From: Nymphaea colorata
Taxonomy: Eukaryota; Streptophyta; Magnoliopsida; Nymphaeales; Nymphaeaceae
DNA: 64,000 nt
Reading direction: 5' to 3'
Assembly: GCF_008831285.2 (NCBI RefSeq)
Contig: NC_045144.1
Location: 21,529,716-21,593,715 of the forward strand
Positions within the stretch are counted from its first letter, which is position 1. Every line of letters starts with the position of its first letter. Below the pieces are notes generated by a model. That model was not told where the DNA came from. It saw nothing but the letters and a program-made list of their open reading frames with translations, and ran no database searches. The position numbers were made by a program, and so were the translations under genes. This document shows positions 48,971-58,266 of this stretch, one piece after another.

Positions 48971-49481
48971 TCAGTTTGCAAGGGCTGCTGTCCTGCTAGG
49001 GACAGCGTGAGCATTCACGAACGCAGCATACTCCTTAACATCGCAGCAAACAAGATGGCCGCAGCATGTCTGACCTGATCGGCAGCATCCAGTACCGGAG
49101 CAGCAGTTCTCACCATATCCGCAGCAATAACCATTGTGGCAACTGACTCCACAAGAAATGTCGCCTGATGCATTCTTTTCGTCTGCATCCATAGCCATAA
49201 TGATCAGGAAAGCGTCAGCCAAGCAATTAATCACAAGCATGTCTAGGTGCACCAACCAGTGGCATGTTCATGTGCATGTACGTGTGTGTTGCATTAGTGA
49301 GTTAGAGAGACCTTCAGAGGCGGTTAGATCGGATCACCCAGCTGGTCACTACCCAAATATCAAACACCATTACTTTAACAACAACCACAAATTTGTTTTC
49401 GTCGGCGTCTCATCAGGCAACTCTATAAAGCAGTTGCCAGTTCGACGCCAATAACGTCTCTCACACACACACACACACACA

Positions 49482-49545
<64 letters not shown>

Positions 49546-49690
49546 TTTTTTGGTAAATGGGGTGGGAAATGTAGGAGGGAAGCTAAAGGAAGAGTATCAT
49601 ACTTTGTTTTTCAACCCTATCACTTGCCAAAGCTACAGAGAACAACAAGAGAAAGGCAAGAAAGACGACGGAGAAGGAAGCTGTCTTCAT
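48971..49690 (-). CDS. Secreted 12-Cys granulin-like peptide, locus 10 (99 aa)
   Basis: Exons 49690-49603 and 49182-48971; intron 49602-49183 carries (CA)n/(TA)n runs at 49458-49548. Exon 1: MKTASFSVVF, Leu/Phe core, SVALA, then SDRVEKQ. The last exonic base is A, so the junction codon is Asn. Core cysteines 40, 44, 49/50, 56/57, 62/63, 69/70 and 75/76 have loops GVS, HNGY, GYGEN, SGTG, RSGQT and GHLV. The tail contains EYAAFVNAHAVPSR and ends LAN. The branch-point-like CTGAC sits about 33 bases before the acceptor. The TATA-like box TATAAATT is at 49751-49758 and AATAAA at 48896-48901. Likely functional. Its exon 1 is closest to locus 9, its exon 2 to loci 5 and 6. Confidence 0.8.
49458..49548. 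repeat. (CA)n(TA)n microsatellite within the locus 10 intron
   Basis: CA repeats, then two long TA runs separated by CATA, then CA again. Confidence 0.95.
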
Positions 49691-49750
49691 TGTGAATACC
49701 GGCTGCTGGAGGAAGACTCGATGGGTGTGGAATGACATCCTTGGATGATC

Positions 49751-49758
49751 AATTTATA
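49751..49758 (-). promoter_or_regulatory. TATA-like box of locus 10
   Basis: TATAAATT on the minus strand (CCCTATAAATTGATC), 61-68 bases before the ATG. Confidence 0.6.
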
Positions 49759-49759
49759 G

Positions 49760-51238
49760 GGATGGCATGAAACTTCGAGTGTGGTTGAGTTAATCCATGC
49801 TTGATTAATAATCCATCCTTTCATACACTAATGCAATGCGCAGTGCATTGACTACTAGTCAAGCCGCCATGTTTTTGTTCAGTTTGTGGCTGTAATTCAA
49901 TCTCATTCTTGGATTAATTTTGAGCCTTTCATACGCTATCCCAATGCAAGGTGCGTTTAAATCTCTCTCTCTTGCTATACATTTTGATCGACCTTCAAAA
50001 TGCAAGATTATTAGATATCATATATTTATTTAAAACTTAATTTGATCTAAACCTGAATGTGATCCAATATTTATGTATATCAAAATCTTAATCCAAACTG
50101 ATGCCATTTTTTAAATTTGAACCTGGACAGATTTCTTAATTGGAAATTAGATTTTTTTCCATTTATGATTTTTTAAGAACGGATTAGCCATGCGTTGAAT
50201 CCAAATCTGAGATAATGACATCCCTTATATATATATATATATGTGTGTATATATATATAAAGCAATTAAATAAAAATATAATTCCCAATAGATTGTGTGC
50301 AACGATAATAGACATTGGATATGAGATATTAAAAACTAATTATGATCCAAATTTGAATCTGATCGAATAAACTTAAACCCCAATGTGATCATACGTCATT
50401 CCTCGAATTTGAATTCGTTTGGAGTTTCCTAAGTAAATATCAAAATTTTTTATCTCTGATTTATTTTGAAAAGTTTATGTCAGATACGCAGTACAACGCA
50501 TATGCAGTACAAGGCGATCGAGACCCGATGCATGAACATCCATGACACAAGCGCACCCTGCCCCATTGATGTCATGGATTCAAACTGCCTGTGACGCTGG
50601 ATTGGAGGCTGCGTCGAGGACGAGTGGACCATGTCCATGTACATAATTTGTGAGGTAGACGTCGGCTAAGTGAAGGACTGGCAGAACCCTTCCACAATTA
50701 TATCTGACGCTGCGTCTCCCTACTATACGAATAGCTGTAAGCTTGTTAGTAGTGTATAAACGACCACCAGCTCTGGTGTCCACTTATGTATGCCCCTTCT
50801 TTAACCTACACCCTTTAATGAGCGGGCGAGAAATGGCCCAAGCTTCGCCATTATTTTTCCGGTCTCTCCTCTCTCTCTCGATAGCGACCACACATCTCCC
50901 TTCAAATGGACAAGACCCTACCATCGTTGGCCTTCTTCATGGCGCTCTGTTTTCCCCTCTGGCGGCTCTGTCGCACACACTCTCTCTCTTTGTATATGCA
51001 CACATATGCCTATACACGTACACAAAAAAAATTGTATGGTAGTTCTAGTTATTTAGAGTACCACTCTTTTCATTTGCAAGAACTGTCTGATCCATTGTAA
51101 TGGAAAGTTGAAAGACAAACATTGAAAAAAAAATAATGGATATTTTCAATGTGTAATATTAGTTTAGACTTTTTTAATTTTTCTTTTTTCTATCAACCAT
51201 CCATGAAGATCATATCCTGCCTGAAAAATAATGCATAG
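49760..51238. repeat. R3 copy and AT-rich upstream flank
   Basis: 49980-50240 matches 44780-45020. 50320-51130 is R3 (GATATGAGATATTAAAAAC, GCAGTACAACGCATATGC, GACCACACATCTCCC, CATGGCGCTCTGTTTTCC). Sequence up to 51238 is the R4-type start into which the copia element inserted. Confidence 0.65.
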
Positions 51239-51243
51239 ACCAT
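51239..51243. repeat. Copia target-site duplication, left
   Basis: ACCAT, identical to 56838-56842, directly abutting the LTR. Confidence 0.92.
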
Positions 51244-51583
51244 TGATGAAAACTTTGTGATTGTTACACCACATTCATAATCAATCACAGCACACAGAAA
51301 AAAACGTGGTTCGGCATGTTAGCCTACATCCACGAGAGAAGAGAGGAGCTCTTGTTTATTCAGAACTTGAAACAATCGAAGATACAAGGGAGATATTTAT
51401 AACAGCAATTTACAATCGGCTAAAGATGAGAGGGAGAGAAACGTTAGGGATAAGCCAGAAAAGCTTGAAAGAGATATCTCCAAAAATCTCTGTCCAGGAT
51501 CGACGCAATCTCCTCATCTCTTTCCAAGAATGTCGTAATTGATTTACGTGATCTTCTCTTCTCCTTGATAAGAAGATCCAACA
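51244..51583 (-). repeat. Copia 3' LTR
   Basis: TGATGAAAACTTTG to AGATCCAACA as read on the plus strand; 340 bp, starting TG and ending CA. Matches 56498-56837 except about four bases (near 51303-51305, 51554 and 51571). Confidence 0.95.
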
Positions 51584-51598
51584 ATCTCCCCTTCAAGT
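51584..51598 (-). other. Copia polypurine tract
   Basis: The minus strand reads TTGAAGGGGAGAT directly before the 3' LTR. Confidence 0.75.
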
Positions 51599-52930
51599 TG
51601 GTGCGCAGATATCAATCTGCCCCAACTTGTTAACAATATATCTATGTCGTTCCTTCCCAAGAGACTTAGTAAAAATATCTGCCAATTGGTATTCGCTCTT
51701 CACATGTGGCGTCTGAATTGTTCCATCTTGAATTTTTTCTCTAATGAAGTGACAATCAACTTCAATATGCATTGTGCGTTCATGATAGACAGGATTTGCT
51801 CCAATGTATATAGCTGCCATATTATCGCACATAAGTTTCATTGGCTCTTTTACTTCAATATTCATGTCTTTTAGAATAGCTTTCATCCATAGCAATTCAC
51901 AAGTACATGCCGCCATAGCTCTATACTCTGCTTCGGCACTTGATCGGGCTACAACAGATTGTTTTTTGCTCTTCCATGTAACTAAGTTGCCACCAACAAA
52001 TGTGCAAAATCTAGAAGTAGACCTTCTATCATTTGGGTCGCCAGCCCAATCGGCATCAGAGTAGCCTACCACATCAATAGGCTGATCACGTTTCATCAGA
52101 ATACCCTTTCTTGGGGAGCCCTTTAAGTATTTTAGTATTCTATTTGCAGCATCAACATGTGTAGATCTTGGCTTATGCATATACTGGCTCATAGTACTAA
52201 CAGCATGAGTAATGTCTGGCCTGGTTACTGTCAAATATATAAGTTTGCCAACAAGTTTCTGAAAGCTTTGGATGTTCTTTACTTCTGTTCCTTCGTCCTT
52301 TCTTAACTTGCAATTTTGTTCAAGAGGTGTGTCCGCAGTTCTGACACCCAAGTGCTTTGTCTCTTTTAGAAGATCTAAAGTGTACTTTCTTTGACATAGA
52401 AACACACCCTTGTCTGAATGAGCAACTTCTATCCCCAAGAAGTACCTCAACTTTCCAAGATCCTTGATCTCAAATTGTTTGTTGAGATATTTTTTTACAT
52501 GAATCATAAACTCCTCATTATCACATGTCATAATGATGTCATCTACATACATAAGTAGAATAGTTATTTTTGAATCTCGAATACATGTAAACATAGTATA
52601 ATCCGCAACACTTCTCTTAAAACCAATACTAACAAGAGCATCACTTAGTCGAGAAAACCATGCTCTTGGAGATTGTTTTAGACCATAAAGTGCTTTTTTC
52701 AATTTGCATACATACCCTTTTTCATTGGATATTCCCTGCGGTGCTTCCATGTAGACATCTTCATCAAGTTTTCCATGTAAAAAAGCATTCTTAACATCTA
52801 GTTGAGTTAGGTTCCATCTTTTGTTTGAAGCCACAGATATAAGAGTTATAACTGTGTTCATCTTAGCAACAGGAGCAAACATTTCATTGTAATCAATCCC
52901 TTCAGTTTGAGTAAAACCTTTTGCAACCAA
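51593..52930 (-). CDS. Copia pol, reverse transcriptase and RNase H part (445 aa)
   Basis: Copia-type reverse transcriptase: LDVKNAFLHG near residues 45-53 (first catalytic Asp), LYGLKQSPRAW at 81-91, and YVDD at 128-131. RNase H follows, with SDADWAG at 291-297 and SSAEAEYRA at 330-338, and the frame ends at a normal stop inside the 3' end of the element. It is the in-frame continuation of the upstream frame: the only break is one TAG at 52985-52987. The frame as given starts at an internal Met, so it is not a separate gene. Confidence 0.93.
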   Translation of the reverse strand: MVAKGFTQTEGIDYNEMFAPVAKMNTVITLISVASNKRWNLTQLDVKNAFLHGKLDEDVYMEAPQGISNEKGYVCKLKKALYGLKQSPRAWFSRLSDALVSIGFKRSVADYTMFTCIRDSKITILLMYVDDIIMTCDNEEFMIHVKKYLNKQFEIKDLGKLRYFLGIEVAHSDKGVFLCQRKYTLDLLKETKHLGVRTADTPLEQNCKLRKDEGTEVKNIQSFQKLVGKLIYLTVTRPDITHAVSTMSQYMHKPRSTHVDAANRILKYLKGSPRKGILMKRDQPIDVVGYSDADWAGDPNDRRSTSRFCTFVGGNLVTWKSKKQSVVARSSAEAEYRAMAACTCELLWMKAILKDMNIEVKEPMKLMCDNMAAIYIGANPVYHERTMHIEVDCHFIREKIQDGTIQTPHVKSEYQLADIFTKSLGKERHRYIVNKLGQIDICAPT

Positions 52931-52984
52931 ACGAGCCTTATACCGTTCTATGGTGCTATCACTGTGATATTTTATTTTATAAAC

Positions 52985-55567
52985 CTACTTGCATCCCACA
53001 GTTTTCTTCTCCTTCGGCAGAGGAACCAAATCCCTAGTCTGATTTTTATCTAATGCTGAAAGTTCTTCCATCATGGCTTGTTTCCATTGTAGATGTTTGT
53101 TAGCCTCTTCATAGGTTTTGGGTTCTTGGTGAGTATAAGTGTTTAAGATATAGCATCGATAAGGTTTAGACATGGTCTCGAATGTCAGGTACTTATCTAT
53201 AGAATGATCATGGTTGGTTGATAGGTATGTATAAAAATCACTAAGTCTAGATGGAGGTCTAGTAGGACGAGTGGAACGGCGAAGAAGTTGATTTTCTTGG
53301 TTAGGTTCACTAGTTTGGATAGGTTCAAGGATAGAATTGGTGGGTGAAGGCTGGTTTTCCATAATAGATTTGGAAGTCGAGGTAAAAACATCCACTAAGA
53401 GAAGAACAATGTTATCATTGTATGCCATGATTCCATCTCCATGGGCGTGTGCCTCCCCCTGATTTGCTTTCTCATAGAATGACTCATGTTCAAAGAATTT
53501 GACATCTCTGGTCACAAACAATTTTTTCAAAACTGGCTCATAACATTTGTAGCCCTTTTTCTTGCTGAAATACCAAAAAAAAATACACTTCATTGCTCGT
53601 TTCTCAAGTTTATTTCGAAATTTTTCCTGAATATGAACGAAGCATTTACACCCAAACACTTTAAGATGTCGTATATAAATAGGCCTCTGCAGTAGGAGTT
53701 CCAAAGGAATTTGATTTTCAACACTTGAGTTTGGTATTCGATTGGCAAGATAACATGCTGTACCAATAGCATCAGACCAAAAATTTTGGGGAACATGCAT
53801 ATGCATCATGATAGATCTAGCAATATTTAGTAGCTGACGATTTTTTCTCTCTGCAACTCCATTTTGTTGTGGAGTGCCTGCACACGTGTATTGAGGTTGT
53901 ATACCATTTTTCCTCATGAAATTGCGAAAGGAATCATTCACATATTCCCCCCCATTGTCAGACCTAAGATTTTTAATTTTGGTCCCATACTGAGTCAATA
54001 CCATATAATAGAACTCTTCAAAAACAGCAAGCACTTCACTCTTATTTCTAAGAAAGAAAATCCATAACATACGGGTTTTATCATCAATAAATGACACATA
54101 GTACCTGTAACCATTATACGATTCCATAGGAGCAGGTCCCCATACGTCTGAGTGAACCAACTCGAATATCTTGGTGGAACTTTCAGTGGAGGTATGAAAT
54201 GGTAGCCTGGTAGACTTAGAGAATTCACATGCGTCACAAGAATGTTCTTCTAGAGTGAGATGAGGGACCAAGGTCTTCAAGCTTTGATTAGCAATATGAC
54301 CAAGTCTAGCGTGCCATGTGAGGTACTCTTTATTCTTCATGCTTGTACAAGTAAAAAAACTCACTCCAAAGTTCTCCATCACATATAGACCATCTTGCTC
54401 TCGACCCCTACCAATCACTTTCTTCGTTTGGAAGTCCTGAAAAATCACATCCTTTGGAGAGAAAATTGCCACACAGTTATAATCATTAGTGATTTTGCTA
54501 ACATACATTAAATTGGTAGAGATTCTTGGCACATAGAGAACACTAGATGTCTTATGATTTGTAAAAAAATTGGTTTTTCCAATCCCAGCCTGAAAAATCA
54601 CATCCTTTGGAGAGAAAATAGCCACACAGTTATAATCATTAGTGATTTTGCTAACAGACATTAAATTGGTAGAGATTCTTGGCACATAGAGAACACTAGA
54701 TGTCTTATGATTTGTAAAAAAATTGGTTTTTCCAATCCCAGTGACAGCTATAGTGGTACCATCAGCAGTAAACACTGGTTTTTTATTTCCTCTATCAAGA
54801 TCGACTAACTTAAGAGGATCATTGGTCATATGATCAGTTGCCCCAGAATCGATAACCCATAAAGGAGACTTTGCTTGAGTAAATAAAGCATGGTTATTAC
54901 CTTCAGTAGATGATCCAACTGGTTGACTTGAGACGAGGTTGGTTTTGGAGAAATGCTGAAAAAAATTTTCTAAGTCATCCTTGGTAACAAAGTGTGCAAG
55001 ATCTGCCTGATTTGAAGAGATTGTTTTCTCCTTTGTGGGCTTGCCGACAAGTTCCCAACACTTCTCATGAGCATGACCAACTTTCTTGCAATACGAACAC
55101 CGCAACTTGCTGCGATTTCTAGTATTTGTATTTGTCTGGTTTCTATGCTCCACCTTATAAGTGGGTTTTTCAGGTCGAGTGAAGTATGCCATTCCTTCAT
55201 GTTTACCTTCGTTAGCAAGACACACCATTCGTTCTTGAGTCCCTTCATTAATCTCATCTTTGGACGTGACATTCATAACTTTCCTGCGTGCGTCCTCCCT
55301 CTGGATCGCTTGACATACTTCATTAAACTTCAGCAGTGGCTTAGTCATGAGAATCTGACTTCTAAGGCTTTCATAGTCAGTTCCGAGTCCTGCGAGTACT
55401 TTAAACACTTTATCTTCCTCAAATCTCTGCTTGTAAACCTCCGGATCAGAAGCGGCTGGTCGATATTGTAGTAGTTCATCATAGAGACAACGCAATTGAT
55501 TTAAGTACAGATGAGTTTGTTTTCCTTCTTTCTGCAGATTCACAATTTCAAGTTGTATTTGATACAC
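52985..55567 (-). CDS. Copia gag C-terminus, protease and integrase (860 aa)
   Basis: In order: gag with zinc knuckle C-X2-C-X4-H-X4-C at residues 157-170; aspartic protease DSGA at 240-243; an exactly repeated 51-residue block at about 277-378; integrase zinc-binding His 419, His 424, Cys 444 and Cys 447; integrase catalytic Asp 474, Asp 537 and Glu 573. The C-terminal part is a Ser/Pro/Thr-rich linker before RT. It ends at TAG 52985, at a position where copia proteins normally continue into RT; same frame on both sides. The start shown is only the first Met after the upstream stop. Confidence 0.93.
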   Translation of the reverse strand: MYQIQLEIVNLQKEGKQTHLYLNQLRCLYDELLQYRPAASDPEVYKQRFEEDKVFKVLAGLGTDYESLRSQILMTKPLLKFNEVCQAIQREDARRKVMNVTSKDEINEGTQERMVCLANEGKHEGMAYFTRPEKPTYKVEHRNQTNTNTRNRSKLRCSYCKKVGHAHEKCWELVGKPTKEKTISSNQADLAHFVTKDDLENFFQHFSKTNLVSSQPVGSSTEGNNHALFTQAKSPLWVIDSGATDHMTNDPLKLVDLDRGNKKPVFTADGTTIAVTGIGKTNFFTNHKTSSVLYVPRISTNLMSVSKITNDYNCVAIFSPKDVIFQAGIGKTNFFTNHKTSSVLYVPRISTNLMYVSKITNDYNCVAIFSPKDVIFQDFQTKKVIGRGREQDGLYVMENFGVSFFTCTSMKNKEYLTWHARLGHIANQSLKTLVPHLTLEEHSCDACEFSKSTRLPFHTSTESSTKIFELVHSDVWGPAPMESYNGYRYYVSFIDDKTRMLWIFFLRNKSEVLAVFEEFYYMVLTQYGTKIKNLRSDNGGEYVNDSFRNFMRKNGIQPQYTCAGTPQQNGVAERKNRQLLNIARSIMMHMHVPQNFWSDAIGTACYLANRIPNSSVENQIPLELLLQRPIYIRHLKVFGCKCFVHIQEKFRNKLEKRAMKCIFFWYFSKKKGYKCYEPVLKKLFVTRDVKFFEHESFYEKANQGEAHAHGDGIMAYNDNIVLLLVDVFTSTSKSIMENQPSPTNSILEPIQTSEPNQENQLLRRSTRPTRPPSRLSDFYTYLSTNHDHSIDKYLTFETMSKPYRCYILNTYTHQEPKTYEEANKHLQWKQAMMEELSALDKNQTRDLVPLPKEKKTVGCK
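54436..54741 (-). repeat. 153-bp in-frame tandem duplication inside copia pol
   Basis: 54436-54588 and 54589-54741 are near-identical (CCTGAAAAATCACATCC at each start), period 153 bp = 51 codons. They duplicate the segment between protease and integrase (GIGKTNFFTNHKTSS to DVIFQ). The two copies differ at very few bases (for example one Ser/Tyr change). Confidence 0.95.
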
Positions 55568-55582
55568 CCGAGCTAAATTGTT

Positions 55583-55930
55583 CTACTGGCCATACATTTC
55601 TTTCAAAGTATCCCATACGCTTTTGGCTGTTTCCTGATATAGAAACAGATTTGCAATTGATGGTTCCATGGAATTCATCATCCATGACATAACCATGTCA
55701 TTCTCCGATTGCCATTCATCAAATTTGGGATCAGATGGAAGAGGAGCCATGATTTTTCCATTAATATAGCCGATCTTTGAACGTCCGCTCAAGAATAAAC
55801 GAACTGCTTTTGCCCAACTCAGATAATTTGTTTCATTCAAGAAAACAATAGTAATCTTTATCGTACCTTGGTCATGGTTCCCACTCTTAAAGCTGTTTGG
55901 CGAATCTCCAATAGAGTGAGTTGTCGCCAT
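55583..55930 (-). CDS. Copia gag N-terminus (115 aa, interrupted)
   Basis: Starts MATTHSIGDSPN. Has the conserved copia gag N-terminal pattern: LNETNYLSWAKAVRLFL, then YINGK, W-x-S-x-N-D-M-V-M-SW and ETAKSVWDTLKEMY. It ends at an in-frame TAG (55583-55585), with gag resuming in the same frame directly afterwards. This is the first of two premature stops in the element. Confidence 0.9.
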   Translation of the reverse strand: MATTHSIGDSPNSFKSGNHDQGTIKITIVFLNETNYLSWAKAVRLFLSGRSKIGYINGKIMAPLPSDPKFDEWQSENDMVMSWMMNSMEPSIANLFLYQETAKSVWDTLKEMYGQ

Positions 55931-56483
55931 GGTAGGAAAAACAATTTGAGAAGAAATATAATGCGTACGATGTGATTCAAGTCTGAACTATCGCTGGCTG
56001 CCACAAAATCAGATTTTTAATCTGAAGATTGCCTATACGACGCCTTTCACTGAGGAATTGACTAGTCGATCTGGCGAGCGTCGTGAGGAGTAGGAAGGTC
56101 GTCAAGATCCTTCTAATCACCAGGAAAGGAAACTAGAAGGTTCTGTCCCTGTGAACAGAGTCACAGGACAGCCTCCTGAAGACCAGCAGAACTTGGATAA
56201 TCAGACGCTCCTTACAGATAGCTTCTCAACTTCGTGAACAGACGTTGCGCAATAATTCCCACTTTGAACAACGCTGCAGTGGCAGACTCGCGCCGGATCT
56301 TCCCCTGTTTTTCTGGCAGCAACACAGTCGTCCTCAATTTTTGCACGATTATGCTTGGATTCAACTCCAATTGCTCAGATGAGCATTACAGGGATGGGTG
56401 ATTCCGATAAGATCACGTTCGGTCACCGGAAAGAACTCAGGTGGCCAGAATTGCAGGAAATCACCGGAATCCCCTTTTCAGAT
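55931..56483 (-). other. Copia 5' untranslated leader
   Basis: About 550 bases between the primer binding site and the gag ATG. No frame and no repeat, expected for the packaging/leader region. Confidence 0.7.
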
Positions 56484-56497
56484 GAGCTCTGATACCA
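56484..56497 (-). other. Copia primer binding site (initiator Met tRNA type)
   Basis: The minus strand reads TGGTATCAGAGCTC immediately after the 5' LTR. This is the usual plant copia primer site, complementary to the 3' end of initiator methionine tRNA. Confidence 0.92.
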
Positions 56498-56837
56498 TGA
56501 TGAAAACTTTGTGATTGTTACACCACATTCATAATCAATCACAGCACACAGAAAAATATGTGGTTCGGCATGTTAGCCTACATCCACGAGAGAAGAGAGG
56601 AGCTCTTGTTTATTCAGAACTTGAAACAATCGAAGATACAAGGGAGATATTTATAACAGCAATTTACAATCGGCTAAAGATGAGAGGGAGAGAAACGTTA
56701 GGGATAAGCCAGAAAAGCTTGAAAGAGATATCTCCAAAAATCTCTGTCCAGGATCGACGCAATCTCCTCATCTCTTTCCAAGAATGTCGTAATTGATTTA
56801 CGTGATCTCCTCTTCTCCTTGATAGGAAGATCCAACA
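56498..56837 (-). repeat. Copia 5' LTR
   Basis: Same ends as the other LTR. It contains TATAAATA (minus strand) at 56648-56655, the likely promoter of the element. Confidence 0.95.
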
Positions 56838-56842
56838 ACCAT
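56838..56842. repeat. Copia target-site duplication, right
   Basis: ACCAT, partner of 51239-51243. The flank continues GATCTCTTTTAGCATTC, as in uninterrupted R4 copies. Confidence 0.92.
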
Positions 56843-58240
56843 GATCTCTTTTAGCATTCTAACATGGAAAATATCACGAGAACCTTATATACAGTTAAGT
56901 TGTTTCTTCAGTTATGTCAATTGTCAAAGGTGTGAGCATCTATGTTGTTGTTGCGAGCAAGATGCTCACGCTCTGTTGTCACTGCTTGTTAGTTAGTGAA
57001 GGCTCACCCTCTCTTCTATGTTAACACCAAATATTGTGCGCAAACATATACCGCAAGCTGTAAAAGATAAAGAATCGATGTTCAACTTTCTTCATATATT
57101 CAAATAAACCTGACCCTGCAATAAGGAGACAATAAAGGTGAAAAAGAGTTCGGCGGAGATACAACTTTGTTTTCTTGAAATTATATTTAATAAGAGACCT
57201 AAATCGGACGAATAGTCAACTCAGATGGTGGCTGCCGATCCCAGCCCGACTCAGGATTGCCAATTATGGATTCAAACTCAACAATTGAAATAAAATTTTA
57301 AATTTAAATAAATATCTAATTGGGGTTTTAGATTCACATTGGCTTTAAATAAATATTTTAAAACATTTATGTGTGTTGGCAGCACATTGATGGTATGAGA
57401 AAGGCAAAGCCCCTTTCCCCTCTTTCCTGCCCCTCTTTAGGGTTCAACGTGGTTTTATGGTACACTTTTCAACCAATTCTTCACGTGGTTTTATGGTACA
57501 TTTTTCAACCAAATCTTCACGCATGGCATCATCTGCAGTTCAAAATAATATTACTTACAGGAATCAAATTGAGCATGGGTCGTCTATGAATCAAACAAAT
57601 GATGTTATGCCTCTTGAAGCATGTTCGCAACTCATTGATACTATGGTAACTATATAGAGTAATGAATACTTTTACAATATGCATTCCTAACAAAGACCAG
57701 AAAATCTTAGCAAAAAAAATAAAAGAAATTAATCTCAAAAAATACACATGGTGATGTGATATTGTCTCTGTTTATTTGAAACCTTATGTGCATGCACACC
57801 CTGGTTCCAGAAAAGTTGTGCAGTTAGGTACCACCATACTTAATAACCAAAACTCTCGTGGTTAATTTAAACAAAACTTTTTAAAAGCACAAAAAAAGGT
57901 AACAAGAAATAAAAGATTAAGAAAACATATTTTTAAAATGACCCAACTCCTATGTGAGTGGTTATGTCCAGTATTTCAAATTTTCACTCTCCTTAAAAGC
58001 TGTCATATCTACAACATCTTAAACGTATCTTCGCGTGGTCTGTATTTCCCTGAGAATAATATCCCAACTGAATTGTCGCATCTACGGTATCCTAAAATAT
58101 TATCATCTCATGACATTTTAATAAAAACAATCGTGTTTTAAAATCTCACATTTTCAAAATTGAAGGTGCACTAGCCATTTTTCAAATCCAGCTTTGTGCA
58201 TAAGGTCGAAATTTTTGAAAAGAAAAGCATCAAGAATAAG
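56843..58240. repeat. R4 copy, then AT-rich DNA
   Basis: R4 words to about 57175 (GTGAGCATCTATGTTG, AGCTGTAAAAGATAAAG). Beyond that is a short local duplication (CACGTGGTTTTATGGTACA near 57452 and 57481) and otherwise no recognised feature. Confidence 0.6.
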
Positions 58241-58266
58241 AGGGGGGGGTGGGGGGGGGGGGGTGT
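58241..58266. repeat. G-run, quadruplex-capable
   Basis: Runs of 8 and then about 13 G, separated by a single T, on the plus strand, in an otherwise AT-rich stretch. Confidence 0.85.

Larger units (their letters stand above)
51244..56837 (-). mobile_element. Young Ty1/copia retrotransposon, full length (5594 bp)
   Basis: Complete element on the minus strand, with two 340-bp LTRs, a 5-bp target duplication, primer binding site, polypurine tract and one gag-pol frame in the order gag, protease, integrase, RT, RNase H (the copia order). The LTRs differ at only about four positions, so insertion was recent. The frame has just two in-frame stops (55583 and 52985) and no frameshift. It sits inside a repeat block R4 copy, whose sequence continues across the target site. 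Confidence 0.96.

Noticed and set aside
51261..51542. 93-codon plus-strand frame, present twice (also 56515-56796)
   Set aside because: Lies entirely within the copia LTRs, antisense to the element.
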